The notes under the pieces were generated by a model, which saw only the letters and a program-made list of their open reading frames with translations, was not told where the DNA came from and searched no databases. This document shows, one piece after another, positions 55,499 through 64,000 of a DNA stretch of 64,000 nt. The position numbers were made by a program, and so were the translations under genes. Positions within the stretch are counted from its first letter, which is position 1. Every line of letters starts with the position of its first letter. Source of the stretch: Pelagibius litoralis (lineage in GTDB: Bacteria > Pseudomonadota > Alphaproteobacteria > Kiloniellales > Kiloniellaceae); the NCBI RefSeq assembly GCF_011683915.1, contig NZ_JAAQPH010000003.1, positions 1-64,000 on the forward strand. The letters are read 5' to 3'.

Positions 55499-56158
55499 AT
55501 GGAAACAGAACAGACAGAAATGCGGTCCATGATGCCGCAGTTGAACAAGCCGGCCCCGAATTTCGAGGCGAAGACCACCGCCGGCCCGAGGAAGCTGGAA
55601 GACTACAAAGGCCGATGGCTGATCCTCTTCTCGCATCCGGCCGACTTCACGCCGGTCTGTACCACCGAATTCATCGCCTTCGCCAAAGCCCACGACAGGT
55701 TTCAGGCCCTTGACTGTGATCTGCTCGGGCTTTCGATCGACAGCAACTTCGCGCATATCGCCTGGGTCCGGAACATCAAGGAAAAGTTCGGTGTCGAGAT
55801 TTCCTTTCCCATCATCGAGGACCTTTCGATGAAAGTGGCGGCTGCCTACGGCATGATCCAGCCGGGCGCCAGCGATACCTCGGCGGTTCGCGCAACCTTC
55901 CTGATCGACCCGGAAGGCAAGCTCCGGGCCATGGTCTACTACCCCATGAGCAACGGCCGTTCGGTCGACGAGTTCCTCCGCCTGCTCGAGGCGCTCCAAA
56001 CCAGTGACGAGCACGCTGTCGCGACGCCGGAAAACTGGCGCCGGGGGGGAAAAGTGATCGTCCCGCCACCCGCCACCACGGAAGAGGCCGAGAAGCGGGC
56101 CGCCCAGGGTTACGACTGCACCGATTGGTATTTCTGCAAAAAGGATCTTGCCGCATGA
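55499..56158 (+). CDS. Peroxiredoxin (AhpC/TSA, Prx6-like)
   Basis: A 219-residue cytosolic thiol peroxidase. The peroxidatic Cys is C54 in FSHPADFTPVCTTEF. Additional cysteines at 207 and 213 (GYDCTDWYFC) near the C-terminus are the form seen in archaeal and bacterial Prx6-type enzymes with C-terminal resolving cysteines. The ATG at 55499 with GGAAGGA at 8 bases is preferred over a longer in-frame start. It overlaps the rhodanese gene by four bases (ATGA). It may detoxify peroxide or reactive sulfur species alongside the two exported sulfur proteins. Confidence 0.92.
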   Translation: METEQTEMRSMMPQLNKPAPNFEAKTTAGPRKLEDYKGRWLILFSHPADFTPVCTTEFIAFAKAHDRFQALDCDLLGLSIDSNFAHIAWVRNIKEKFGVEISFPIIEDLSMKVAAAYGMIQPGASDTSAVRATFLIDPEGKLRAMVYYPMSNGRSVDEFLRLLEALQTSDEHAVATPENWRRGGKVIVPPPATTEEAEKRAAQGYDCTDWYFCKKDLAA

Positions 56159-56811
56159 CCGCCGCGATAACACCACGAGGGGCGCAGGGCCGTCAGCGCC
56201 GGCAACAGGCGTTGGGAAAGCTCTCCCTCGCGCTGGTCCTGGCCTTCGCCCTGGTCTTGGCCCTGGCGCTGCCGATCTCCGCGACAGCGGCCCCCGAACC
56301 GCAGGACCCGAAGAAACAGACCCCCTGGCATCTCTATCTCGACGCCAAGGGTGCCTATGAAATGAAAATGCAGAACGGCGATCAGGTTCTCTTCGTCGAC
56401 GTGCGCGACCCCATCGAAATCATGTTCACCGGCTTCACCGATGCCGTCGACGTCAATGTGCCGTTTCTCATCGCCAATCGCGGCAAGTGGCACCCCTCCA
56501 AGCCGAACTTTGCGATGGAGAAGAACCCGGCCTTCGAGCCACTGATCGCCCGGGCGCTCGCGGACAGGGGTCTGACGAAGGAAACACCGGTGATCCTCAT
56601 GTGCCGCTCCGGCGGTACGCGCGGCGCCCCCTCCGCCGTGGCGCTTTGGGGCAAGGGATACAAGCAGGTCTATGTCGTGGTCGACGGCTTCGAAGGCAGC
56701 ACGGTCAAGGAAGGACCCAGAAAGAACTGGCGCCTGAAGGACGGATGGAAGAACGCCGGGTTGCCATGGGGCTACGGCCTCAACAGGGAAAAGATGTACC
56801 TCGCCGAATAA
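56155..56811 (+). CDS. Exported or membrane-anchored rhodanese-domain protein
   Basis: 218 residues. A signal or anchor segment (about 22-45) is followed by a rhodanese domain: QVLFVDVRDPIEIMFTGF, and active-site loop ILMCRSGGTRGAP with C150. The loop CRSGGTR has the length typical of sulfurtransferases. The pair of basic clusters before the hydrophobic segment fits Sec export. It is translationally coupled to the peroxiredoxin and followed by a DsrE-like exported protein after 33 bases, suggesting a periplasmic sulfur-handling set. Confidence 0.88.
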   Translation: MTAAITPRGAQGRQRRQQALGKLSLALVLAFALVLALALPISATAAPEPQDPKKQTPWHLYLDAKGAYEMKMQNGDQVLFVDVRDPIEIMFTGFTDAVDVNVPFLIANRGKWHPSKPNFAMEKNPAFEPLIARALADRGLTKETPVILMCRSGGTRGAPSAVALWGKGYKQVYVVVDGFEGSTVKEGPRKNWRLKDGWKNAGLPWGYGLNREKMYLAE

Positions 56812-56844
56812 ACAGAAACTCATCCAGACAAAGGAGAAAACTGA

Positions 56845-57279
56845 ATGAAACGATTGCTCTTGGTTCTCGCAGCGGCGGTGATCACCGCCTTCGGCGCCGG
56901 CATGGCGGCCGCCAGCGAAGAGCAGCCAAGCCTTTTTGTCGTAGTCACCTCACCGGAGCCGCAAACCCAGGGCATGGCCATGGTGCTTTCCATCCAGGCC
57001 CTCAAGCAAGGCGCAGAAGTACAAATGCTGCTATGCGGCCCGGGGGGCGATATCGCGTTGAAGGACGCCCCGCAAACGGTTCTGAAGCCGCGCGATGTGA
57101 CACCTCAGGGAATGCTCACGACACTCATCGACATGGGTGTGAAACCACAGGTCTGTGCCATTTATCTGCCCAATGAAGGCAAGTCGCCGGCAGACCTGAT
57201 CGCCGGCGTCGGGGTCGCCAAGCCGCCGGCGATCGCAGCCGCGCTTCTGGCGGAAGATACAAAACTGTTCACCTTCTGA
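56845..57279 (+). CDS. Exported DsrE/DsrF-like family protein
   Basis: A 144-residue protein with a signal peptide (about 1-24, cleavage near AAAS). A DsrE-like alpha/beta domain follows: PSLFVVVTSPEPQTQGMAMVLSIQALKQGAEVQMLLCGPGGDIALK, with C64 and C104. DsrE proteins carry sulfur on a conserved Cys. C104 in PQVCAIYLPN corresponds roughly to the active position of the family. AAAGGAG precedes the ATG. It is third in the peroxiredoxin-rhodanese run and followed by a hairpin. Confidence 0.82.
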   Translation: MKRLLLVLAAAVITAFGAGMAAASEEQPSLFVVVTSPEPQTQGMAMVLSIQALKQGAEVQMLLCGPGGDIALKDAPQTVLKPRDVTPQGMLTTLIDMGVKPQVCAIYLPNEGKSPADLIAGVGVAKPPAIAAALLAEDTKLFTF

Positions 57280-57299
57280 TTTTTCGACAACAGGTATGG

Positions 57300-57331
57300 G
57301 TCCGGGCGCAGAACCTCTCTCGCGCCCGGAC
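57300..57331 (+). terminator. Hairpin terminator candidate after DsrE-like gene
   Basis: GTCCGGGCGC (57300-57309) and GCGCCCGGAC (57322-57331) form a perfect 10-bp stem with a 12-base loop, 21 bases after the stop. The following bases TGTCCAACTTTCC form only a weak U-tract. Confidence 0.6.
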
Positions 57332-57398
57332 TGTCCAACTTTCCTTGGCAGGTTCGGCCTTATTGGCTCAGAATGCGTATCGCTGGGCCAGCAAAGGC

Positions 57399-57412
57399 TT
57401 GATTTAGGTCAT
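57399..57412. promoter_or_regulatory. FNR/FixK-type box upstream of efflux operon
   Basis: TTGATTTAGGTCAT matches TTGAT-N4-GTCAA in 9 of 10 defined positions and is 12 of 14 identical to the box at 55333. It lies about 270 bases before the HlyD start, after the terminator hairpin of the preceding operon. This suggests a separate promoter with a long leader. Confidence 0.65.
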
Positions 57413-57674
57413 ACAGCGGGTTGACGGTTTGTGAGACAAGAAACCTTGTGCTTCACGCTGCTCCTCTGTGCTGCGCTTTCATTGTCCGATCTACGAGACG
57501 GGACAGGGCCGGAGAGCGCGGTGAGCTACCTGGGGAGCGATCCGTCAGAGCGCTGATGCCGTCTCCTTTCCTTGTGTCCTCGCCTCGGTACTTTCCGAGG
57601 CGTGGGGCCGTTTGGCCTGTCGTAACAAAAGATCTTTGACGACTCCGGATCCGGCTGCAGTAGCCCGAAAAGTG
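57413..57674 (+). other. Long leader with perfect hairpin before efflux operon
   Basis: About 260 bases between the FNR-like box and the HlyD start contain no convincing gene. CGCCTCGG (57581-57588) and CCGAGGCG (57595-57602) form a perfect 8-bp hairpin with a 6-base loop, about 70 bases before the start. I do not recognise a riboswitch class. Confidence 0.45.
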
Positions 57675-58673
57675 ATGATGATGAGACTCCGAACCATCCT
57701 CGTTGTTTGCGTTCTCGCTGTCGGCGCGGCGGCGGGCGCCTACTACTGGTGGCAGCAGCAGAACAATCAACTGCCGGCACATATCGCGACCGGCAATGGC
57801 CGTATCGAAGCTGAAGAAGTTCATGTCGCCGCCAAGTATGCCGGCCGGGTTTCCGAGGTCCTCGCCCGCGAAGGTGATATGGTGGATGCGGGCGACGTTC
57901 TGGCGCGTATGGACACAGCTGAACTGGACGCAAGCTTCGCGAGGGCAAAGGCGGATATCGCCCAGGCTCAGGAAGCGGTCGCCGAGGCGCGGGCCCAGAT
58001 CGCCCAACGCGAGAGTGAGCTCAGTTTTGCCGAACAGGAACTGGGGCGCGCGATTTTTCTCGTCCAGAAGGGCCATGTTTCCAAAGAGCATCTCGAGCGG
58101 CGTCAAACAGAGAGAGACACCGCCAGGGCGGTTCTCGACGCCGCCGGCGCCCGCCTGTTCAGCACTCAGCGCGCCGTGGAATCCGCAGCGGCGGAAGCAC
58201 GGCGGATAGAGGCCCAGATCGACGATTCGGTTCTGAAGGCGCCGCGCGAAGGCCGGATTCAATACCGGCTTGCAGAGCCCGGGGAGGTTCTGGCTGACGG
58301 CGGAAAGGTCGTCACGCTGCTGGACCTGAGCGATGTATATATGACGATCTTCCTTCCAACATCCCAGGTCGGACGCGTCTTCGTCGGTTCGCAGGCGCGC
58401 ATTATTCTGGATGCGGTGCCCGAATTCGTCATTCCGGCAAAGGTTTCCTTCGTCGCCGCCAACGCGCAGTTCACGCCGCGAGAAGTGGAGACCCGCAGCG
58501 AACGCGAGAAGCTCATGTTCCGCGTCAAGGTCAAGATCGATCCTGCGCTTCTGCGCGCCCATGTCGAGAAGGTGAAGACCGGCCTGCCGGGCGAGGCATA
58601 CGTCCTGCTCGGTTCCGATGTCGACTGGCCGGCCCACCTCGGCGTAAGGCTGCCCCCGGCGCCGGGGCAATGA
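57675..58673 (+). CDS. HlyD-family membrane-fusion (periplasmic adaptor) protein
   Basis: 332 residues. One N-terminal membrane anchor (about 8-25) is followed by a biotinyl-lipoyl half-motif ([29 protein letters not shown]). A long coiled-coil hairpin covers about residues 80-190, and the second half-motif [30 protein letters not shown] follows. The start is one of two adjacent ATGs at 57675; the ribosome-binding site is weak. Its stop overlaps the ABC gene start (ATGA). It forms the periplasmic part of the efflux system encoded with it. Confidence 0.9.
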   Translation: MMMRLRTILVVCVLAVGAAAGAYYWWQQQNNQLPAHIATGNGRIEAEEVHVAAKYAGRVSEVLAREGDMVDAGDVLARMDTAELDASFARAKADIAQAQEAVAEARAQIAQRESELSFAEQELGRAIFLVQKGHVSKEHLERRQTERDTARAVLDAAGARLFSTQRAVESAAAEARRIEAQIDDSVLKAPREGRIQYRLAEPGEVLADGGKVVTLLDLSDVYMTIFLPTSQVGRVFVGSQARIILDAVPEFVIPAKVSFVAANAQFTPREVETRSEREKLMFRVKVKIDPALLRAHVEKVKTGLPGEAYVLLGSDVDWPAHLGVRLPPAPGQ

Positions 58674-61456
58674 CGGCCGGGGCGATGACGGCAGAGCCGG
58701 CACCTGCGGTTCGGCTGGAAGCCCTGCGCCATCGTTACGGCGACACTGTGGCCCTCGACCGGGTCGCACTTGACCTGCCGGCGGGCCGGACGGTGGGCTT
58801 TATCGGCCCGGACGGCGTCGGCAAATCGACCTTGCTGGCGCTGGTCGCCGGGGCGCGAAAGATACAAAGCGGCGCGGTAACGGCGCTGGGCGGCGACATG
58901 GCCGACCCGCGGCACCGACGCCGCGTTTGTCCGCGGATCGCCTATATGCCGCAGGGACTGGGCAAGAACCTCTACATGGATCTGACGGTGTTCGAGAACC
59001 TGGAGTTCTTCGGACGCCTGTTCGGCCAGGACCGGAAAGAACGCCACGAACGCATCACGGACCTGCTGAGAAGCACCGGCCTCGATCCCTTCCCCGACAG
59101 GCCGGCGGGGAAGCTGTCGGGCGGTATGAAGCAGAAGCTCGGGCTATGCTGCGCGCTGATCCACGATCCGGACCTTCTGATCCTCGACGAGCCGACGACC
59201 GGCGTCGACCCGCTGTCGCGCCGTCAGTTCTGGGACCTGATCGACCGCATTCGACGGCAAAGGCCCGACATGGGCGTGCTCGTCGCCACCGCCTATATGG
59301 ACGAAGCCGAGCGCTTCGATTTCCTGGTCGCCATGAACGACGGCGCGATCCTCGCGACCGGCAGTCCGGCGCAGATCAAGGCCAGGGTGGGCGCAGAAAC
59401 CCTTGAAGAGGCCTTTATTGCGCTCTTGCCGGAGGATGAGCGGCGCGGACATCGGAATCTGACGATCCAGCCAAGCCGGGATCACGGCGGGCCCCCCGCC
59501 ATCGTTGCCGAAGGATTGACGCGCCGCTTCGGCGACTTCACGGCCGTCGACCGGGTCAGCTTCGAGATCGAAAGGGGGGAGATCTTCGGCTTCCTGGGCT
59601 CCAACGGCTGCGGCAAAACCACGACCATGAAAGTCCTGACCGGATTGCTGCCGGCCTCCGAGGGCAAGGCCTGGCTTTTCGGCGAGGAAACCAAGGCCCA
59701 CGACCTCGAAACCCGCAAGCGGGTCGGGTATATGTCCCAGGCCTTCTCGCTCTATGCCGAACTCACCGTACAGCAAAATCTTGATCTACACGCCAGACTG
59801 TTCCACCTGCCGCGCCAGAGCATCCCCGGGCGGATCGAAGAACTGCTCGAACGCTTCGGACTCACCGTCTATGCCGAGGTCCTGGCGGCAACCTTGCCCC
59901 TGGGCGTTCGCCAGCGCCTGTCCCTTGCGGTGGCCACTATTCACGAGCCGGAGATGCTTATCCTGGACGAGCCGACCTCCGGGGTCGATCCGATTGCCCG
60001 CGACAGCTTCTGGGAACTTCTGATCGACCTGTCGCGCAATCAGGGCGTTACGATCTTCATCTCGACCCATTTCATGAACGAGGCGATGCGCTGCGACCGG
60101 ATCTCGCTGATGCATGCCGGGCAGGTGCTGGCCAGCGATACACCTGCAGCGCTGGTGAGACAGTGCGGCGCGGAAACGCTGGAAGAAGCTTTTATCGCCT
60201 ACCTCCAAAAGGCAACCGGGCAAGAGGCAAGTGGGCAACAGACAAACGGTCGGACCGCCGCCGATGCCAAACACCGCCCCGCGGTGCCGCCGTCCCGGAC
60301 CCACAACCCATCGCAGAGCACCACGCAATGGTTCAGTTCGCGCCGACTTCTCGCCTACAGCCTTCGGGAATCCATGGAGCTGCTGCGCGATCCGATCCGA
60401 TTGACCGTCGCGCTGCTTGGGACCGCCTTCCTCATGCTCGTCTTTGGGTACGGTATCAGCTTCGACGTCGAAGACCTGACCTACGCCGTGCTTGACCGCG
60501 ACCGGACGCCCGAGAGCCGCAGCTATCTCGAGGGGCTTGCCGGCTCCCGATATTTCTTGGAGCAACCGGCGCTCGCGACTCACCGCGAAATGGATCATCG
60601 TCTCAAAAGCGGCGAGATCGCACTGGCGATCGAGATACCGCCCGGCTTCGGCAAGGACCTGCTGCAAGGCCGAACGCCGGAGGTCGCCGCCTGGATCGAC
60701 GGTTCCATGCCCTTCGCGGCAGAGACGACACGCGGATACCTGGAAGGCCTGCATCAACACTATCTGATAGAGCTTTCGCGGCGAAACCATGGCGAAGACC
60801 CGGTCTTTCTGCCGGCAGAGATCGAGTCCCGCTACCGCTATAACCAGGACTTCAAGAGCCTCTTTGCCATGGTGCCCACGGTCATCGCCCTGATGCTGGT
60901 CTTCATCCCGGCGATCCTGATGGCCCTGGGCGTGGTGCGGGAGAAGGAACTGGGATCGATCACCAACCTCTATGTGACGCCGGTCAGTCGGCTGGAGTTC
61001 CTGTTCGGCAAGCAACTTCCCTACATCGCCCTGGGGATGATCAACTTCTTCCTGATGTGCGCGCTGGCGGTCTTTCTGTTCGGCGTTCCGGTGAGCGGCA
61101 GTTTCCTCGCGCTAAGCTTCGGCGCCCTCCTCTACGTGACGGCGACGACCGGGCTCGGCCTGTTCATCTCCTCCTTCACCAAGACCCAGATCGCCGCTCT
61201 GTTCGCCACGGCCATCGCAACCACGGTGCCGGCGGTCATGTTCTCCGGCATGATGCAGCCGGTCGCCTCACTCGACGGCAGTGCAGCCGTCATCGGGCAA
61301 GGCTTTCCGACCGGTTACTTCATGACCATCAGCGTCGGGACCTTCACCAAGGCGCTCGGTTTTGCCGATCTCTATCGAGATTTCCTGGCCCTGGCCGCGT
61401 TCATACCCATCCTGACGATCCTCAGCATGCTGTTGCTGAACAAACAGGAGCGCTGA
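58670..61456 (+). CDS. Fused ABC efflux protein: two ATPase domains plus ABC-2 permease (YhiH/RbbA type)
   Basis: 928 residues. ATPase 1 has Walker A GPDGVGKS (46-53), signature LSGGMKQK and Walker [13 protein letters not shown]. ATPase 2 has Walker A GSNGCGKT (310-317), a divergent signature [12 protein letters not shown] and Walker [13 protein letters not shown] hydrophilic linker (about 515-550) leads to an ABC-2 membrane domain with a large extracytoplasmic loop and five to six helices. The divergent second signature is usual in this subfamily. Substrates are probably drugs or membrane-active compounds. It is coupled to the HlyD gene upstream. Confidence 0.92.
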   Translation: MTAGAMTAEPAPAVRLEALRHRYGDTVALDRVALDLPAGRTVGFIGPDGVGKSTLLALVAGARKIQSGAVTALGGDMADPRHRRRVCPRIAYMPQGLGKNLYMDLTVFENLEFFGRLFGQDRKERHERITDLLRSTGLDPFPDRPAGKLSGGMKQKLGLCCALIHDPDLLILDEPTTGVDPLSRRQFWDLIDRIRRQRPDMGVLVATAYMDEAERFDFLVAMNDGAILATGSPAQIKARVGAETLEEAFIALLPEDERRGHRNLTIQPSRDHGGPPAIVAEGLTRRFGDFTAVDRVSFEIERGEIFGFLGSNGCGKTTTMKVLTGLLPASEGKAWLFGEETKAHDLETRKRVGYMSQAFSLYAELTVQQNLDLHARLFHLPRQSIPGRIEELLERFGLTVYAEVLAATLPLGVRQRLSLAVATIHEPEMLILDEPTSGVDPIARDSFWELLIDLSRNQGVTIFISTHFMNEAMRCDRISLMHAGQVLASDTPAALVRQCGAETLEEAFIAYLQKATGQEASGQQTNGRTAADAKHRPAVPPSRTHNPSQSTTQWFSSRRLLAYSLRESMELLRDPIRLTVALLGTAFLMLVFGYGISFDVEDLTYAVLDRDRTPESRSYLEGLAGSRYFLEQPALATHREMDHRLKSGEIALAIEIPPGFGKDLLQGRTPEVAAWIDGSMPFAAETTRGYLEGLHQHYLIELSRRNHGEDPVFLPAEIESRYRYNQDFKSLFAMVPTVIALMLVFIPAILMALGVVREKELGSITNLYVTPVSRLEFLFGKQLPYIALGMINFFLMCALAVFLFGVPVSGSFLALSFGALLYVTATTGLGLFISSFTKTQIAALFATAIATTVPAVMFSGMMQPVASLDGSAAVIGQGFPTGYFMTISVGTFTKALGFADLYRDFLALAAFIPILTILSMLLLNKQER

Positions 61457-61458
61457 CC

Positions 61459-62580
61459 ATGCGGCGTCTCGAGAACATCTACCGCCTCGGCGTCAAAGAG
61501 CTGTTCAGCCTGCGGCGCGATACAGTACTGCTTGCGCTCATCGTCTGGGCCTTCTCCTTCGCCGTCTACACCGCCGCCACCGGGATGTCCCATGAGCTGA
61601 AAAACGGCGCCATCGCCATCGTCGACGAAGATCGCTCCCAACTCTCGGCGCGCTTTCGCGAGGCTTTCCTGCCGCCCTACTTCAAGGAACCGAAGTTGAT
61701 TTCCTTCAGGGAAATCGATCCCGGCATGGATTCCGGACGCTACACCTTCGTGCTGGTGATCCCCCACGGCTTCCAGGCCGATGTCCTGGCCGGGCGCCGG
61801 CCGGCGCTGCAGGTCAACATCGACGCCACGGCCATGATGCAGGCGGGCATCGGCGACGGCTATATCACCAATATCCTGGCGCAGGAGATCAACACCTTCC
61901 TGGGAACCCCTACGACGGCTTATCCCGTTGAACTGAAGGCGCGCTACGCCTTCAATCCGAACATAACCAGCGCCTGGTTCACCAGTGTCACGGAGATCAT
62001 CAACAACGTCACCATGCTGGCCATCGTTCTGACCGGCGCCGCCTTAATCCGGGAGCGCGAGCACGGCACCATCGAACACCTGCTGGTCATGCCGCTGACC
62101 CCGATCGAAATCATGGTGGCCAAGGTCTGGGCAAACGGCCTGGTCATTCTCTTCGCTTCCGGCCTGTCGCTATGGCTGGTGGTCGAAACACTGCTGCAGG
62201 TGCCGATCGCCGGTTCAAAAGCGCTCTTTCTCGCCGGAACGGGGCTCTATCTGTTCTTCGCCACGGCACTGGGCATCTTTCTCGCCACCATCGCGCGTTC
62301 GATGCCCCAGTTTGGCCTCTTGTTCATGATGGTCTTCCTGCCGATGAACCTGCTGTCCGGCGGCGAGACGCCGATCGAAAGCCAGCCGGCGCTGCTGCAG
62401 GCGATCATGCAGGCCGTGCCCTCGACCCATTTCGTCAGCTTTGCGCAGGCTATTCTCTACCGCGGCGCCGGCATCGATATCGTCTGGCCGCAGTTTGCCC
62501 TCGTGACGGTGATCGGCAGCCTGTTCTTTGCCTTCGCAGCCGCCCGCTTCAGAAGAAGCATCGCGGTCATGCGGTCCTGA
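61459..62580 (+). CDS. ABC-2 type permease (YhhJ type)
   Basis: A 373-residue membrane protein. One N-terminal helix (about 22-40) is followed by a large extracytoplasmic domain and then a five-helix ABC-2 core with VTMLAIVLTGAALIREREHGTIEHLLVMPLTPIEIMVAK, the characteristic conserved loop. The ATG is 2 bases after the preceding stop, with AGGAG inside that gene's end. It is the partner permease of the fused ABC protein, giving the complete HlyD-ABC-permease set. Confidence 0.92.
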   Translation: MRRLENIYRLGVKELFSLRRDTVLLALIVWAFSFAVYTAATGMSHELKNGAIAIVDEDRSQLSARFREAFLPPYFKEPKLISFREIDPGMDSGRYTFVLVIPHGFQADVLAGRRPALQVNIDATAMMQAGIGDGYITNILAQEINTFLGTPTTAYPVELKARYAFNPNITSAWFTSVTEIINNVTMLAIVLTGAALIREREHGTIEHLLVMPLTPIEIMVAKVWANGLVILFASGLSLWLVVETLLQVPIAGSKALFLAGTGLYLFFATALGIFLATIARSMPQFGLLFMMVFLPMNLLSGGETPIESQPALLQAIMQAVPSTHFVSFAQAILYRGAGIDIVWPQFALVTVIGSLFFAFAAARFRRSIAVMRS

Positions 62581-62604
62581 CGGCTTGCAGGCCGCCGGTC
62601 CTTT

Positions 62605-63615
62605 CTAGTCTACAGCGTCCGACAAAAGGTGGAACAGGCAGTCGCCGTGCTGGGCTATCGATGGAACGCGGCGACAGGCGACCAGGCCGGCGGCGTCGAA
62701 CGGCACCGTCACCGGCTCTTTCAAGGGTGCGTTCGGGAAGTGCAGCCGCCCGGCAGTCTGCCCGGGTACGACCGTATCCCCCAGGGCAACCAGCGGCTCG
62801 AACAGGCCGTCTTCGGGGGCATAGACGAAGTAGTGCGGCCCCGCCACCTCCATGAACCGGGTTTCCGGCCCCGGCGGCAGATCCCCGGCTATCAGGATTC
62901 CCTGTTGGACCAACAGTCTCTGAAGTCCCTCCTCCGCCAGCCGCAGGCCGTCCCGGGAGATCGTTTCACCGCCGCCAAGCTCTGTCATGATGGTCGGCAC
63001 GTCATAACGCTCGGCAGCAGCGGCCAGCGTCGTCGGGCCGCCGCCGCCCTTGCCGCTGGTGATGTAGCTGATCGGCGCAGCGAAGGCTCTCAAAGCATCT
63101 TTCAGCACGCGATTCTCGGCCGGGGTTCGGCCGGGCCGCATGAGGGCGCAGGGGAGAAATTCCAGAGAGCGGCCGCCGGAGTGGAGATCCACTGCAATGT
63201 CGACGGTCGGGAACAGCACTTCGTCAACGTAGTGTGCCAGCATCGCCGTCGGCTGCCCGTAGGGATCGCCGGGGAATGATCGGTTAAGGTTGCCGCCGTC
63301 GACCGGCGAGTTGCGCGTTCCTGCGGCAGCCGCCGGCGCATTGAGTGCTGGAAGAACGATGATCCGGCCCCGGACATCCCCCGGCCCAAGCCTGCGGGCA
63401 AGATTTAGAAGCGCGACCTGACCCTCGTATTCGTCTCCATGATTGCCGGCAACCAGCAGGGCCGTCGGGCCTTCGCCGTTCTTGATGCAGACAATCGGGA
63501 CCGGCAGCCATCCATAGGCGGAGAGATTGGAGGAATACGGCAGGCGCAGACAGTCGGCCTGTTTGCCGTCCTTCGAAAGATCGATCTTCGACCAGACTCT
63601 GGTTTCGCTTAGCAT
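62605..63615 (-). CDS. Succinylglutamate desuccinylase/aspartoacylase family deacylase
   Basis: A 336-residue zinc carboxypeptidase-fold enzyme. Zinc ligands are in NHGDEYEGQ (His and Glu) and DLHSGG (His), with the catalytic Glu likely in MTELGGGETI. The size and the GDEYEGQ and NRSFPGDP features fit the DoeB-like deacetylases of ectoine/N-acetyl-diaminobutyrate catabolism, as well as the general AstE/AspA group. The specific acyl substrate is not decided by the sequence. It lies immediately downstream of an MmgE/PrpD gene on the same strand, and convergent with the efflux operon. Confidence 0.87.
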   Translation of the reverse strand: MLSETRVWSKIDLSKDGKQADCLRLPYSSNLSAYGWLPVPIVCIKNGEGPTALLVAGNHGDEYEGQVALLNLARRLGPGDVRGRIIVLPALNAPAAAAGTRNSPVDGGNLNRSFPGDPYGQPTAMLAHYVDEVLFPTVDIAVDLHSGGRSLEFLPCALMRPGRTPAENRVLKDALRAFAAPISYITSGKGGGGPTTLAAAAERYDVPTIMTELGGGETISRDGLRLAEEGLQRLLVQQGILIAGDLPPGPETRFMEVAGPHYFVYAPEDGLFEPLVALGDTVVPGQTAGRLHFPNAPLKEPVTVPFDAAGLVACRRVPSIAQHGDCLFHLLSDAVD

Positions 63616-63647
63616 CGATGTGAACCGCTAGTCTTTTCGAAAGAAAA

Positions 63648-64000
63648 TCATGTGAGGACGGAGGGTTCCGGTCCGGCATCGACAGGCAGGCCCGTGGGTT
63701 GCGAAAGCACGCAAAGCAGGCTGCGTGCATCACCGCCCTTCAGCGCGGAGACAACTGTAATCAGACGATCCACAGCCTCGTCATCGAGGACACCCTTGCC
63801 AAGATCGCGCAGCTTCCGGGCGACCGAAGGCCTGTCCATCGGGTTCGCCGGGTCCCCCCAGGGATGCATCACGGTCTTGCTTTGCTTTTCGCCGGCGGAG
63901 AACAGGCTGACCCGCGCCGGAGTCTGCTTCGGGAAAGCCCCGGCAAAGTCGTCGGCATAGATGACTTCGATACGCCGCGAGAGGGCCAACACCTCCTGGT
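63648..64000 (-). CDS. MmgE/PrpD family protein, C-terminal part (cut by window edge)
   Basis: The last 117 or so residues of a protein that begins beyond the window. HPWGDPANPMDRPSVARKLRDL is the family's C-terminal substrate-site segment. Family members include 2-methylcitrate dehydratase and cis-aconitate decarboxylase, but many are uncharacterised dehydratases. The internal GTG at 63992 is not a real start; the frame continues to the edge (ending QEVLALSRRIEV). It ends 33 bases before the deacylase gene. Confidence 0.8.
   Translation of the reverse strand, partial: QEVLALSRRIEVIYADDFAGAFPKQTPARVSLFSAGEKQSKTVMHPWGDPANPMDRPSVARKLRDLGKGVLDDEAVDRLITVVSALKGGDARSLLCVLSQPTGLPVDAGPEPSVLT

Noticed and set aside
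57421-57639. Possible 72-residue gene in the leader of the efflux operon
   Set aside because: No ribosome-binding site and an Arg/Pro-rich translation typical of non-coding GC-rich DNA; it covers the leader hairpin.
1-64000. CRISPR arrays, rRNA, tRNA, prophage or complete insertion sequences
   Set aside because: Read through by eye on both strands; no spaced short direct repeats, no rRNA or tRNA-like stretches in the gaps, and no integrase or transposase gene. A covariance-model and repeat search would settle this.

Overview
This 64 kb window is gene-dense, GC-rich chromosomal DNA (single lines counted by hand give 60-68% G+C in most genes). It looks like a heterotrophic alphaproteobacterium. 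The evidence is a TAXI-type TRAP receptor, an OxyR/clade-3 catalase pair, a GntR/FCD-controlled peptide-type ABC operon, FNR/FixK-like boxes of the TTGAT-N4-GTCAN type, a PhoD phosphatase with a Tat signal, and a cyanophycin synthetase. A Rhodospirillales or Kiloniella-like lineage would fit, but the sequence alone does not fix the taxon. I saw no rRNA, tRNA, CRISPR array, phage or intact insertion sequence. The gene at the right end is cut by the window edge.

Layout. 0-0.3 kb holds only inverted repeats. 0.3-9 kb carries a MarR regulator, an M17 aminopeptidase divergent from a GST, an orphan TAXI receptor, a TVP38/mercuric-reductase-like pair with a small exported protein, and thiM-tenA behind a TPP riboswitch. 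9-17 kb carries an SLC13-type permease, a soluble three-PAS histidine kinase divergent from phoD, and a TauE/SafE exporter divergent from its likely LysR regulator. 17-25 kb carries oxyR-katA with a good OxyR operator between them, marC, an adenine deaminase-type enzyme, an SDR, a PLD-family protein, a DUF1194 protein and a GFA-family protein. 24.6-27.5 kb is a lower-GC patch with a methyltransferase and a metallo-beta-lactamase-fold hydrolase. 27.5-34.3 kb carries an MFS transporter, cyanophycin synthetase and a LemA/DUF2207 pair.

34.3-48.7 kb is dominated by one leftward run: VOC protein, exported solute-binding protein, two permeases, two ATPases, a second solute-binding protein without a signal peptide, an amidohydrolase and a DapA-like lyase. 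Most junctions overlap by 4-8 bases. A divergent GntR/FCD regulator sits at its head, and similar GTATACA-type sites lie before both transcription units. This looks like an uptake and catabolic operon for an unidentified nitrogenous compound. cpdB and a class V aminotransferase lie further downstream on the same strand.

48.7-62.6 kb looks like a low-oxygen block. An arginine deiminase operon (antiporter, arcA, ornithine carbamoyltransferase, arcC) continues into a porin and a small lipoprotein. Divergent from it are a peroxiredoxin, an exported rhodanese and an exported DsrE-like protein, then a HlyD/ABC/ABC-2 efflux operon. Two near-identical FNR/FixK-type boxes (55333-55346 and 57399-57412) lie in the two intergenic regions of this block. 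The window ends with an AstE/aspartoacylase-family deacylase and the C-terminal part of an MmgE/PrpD protein.
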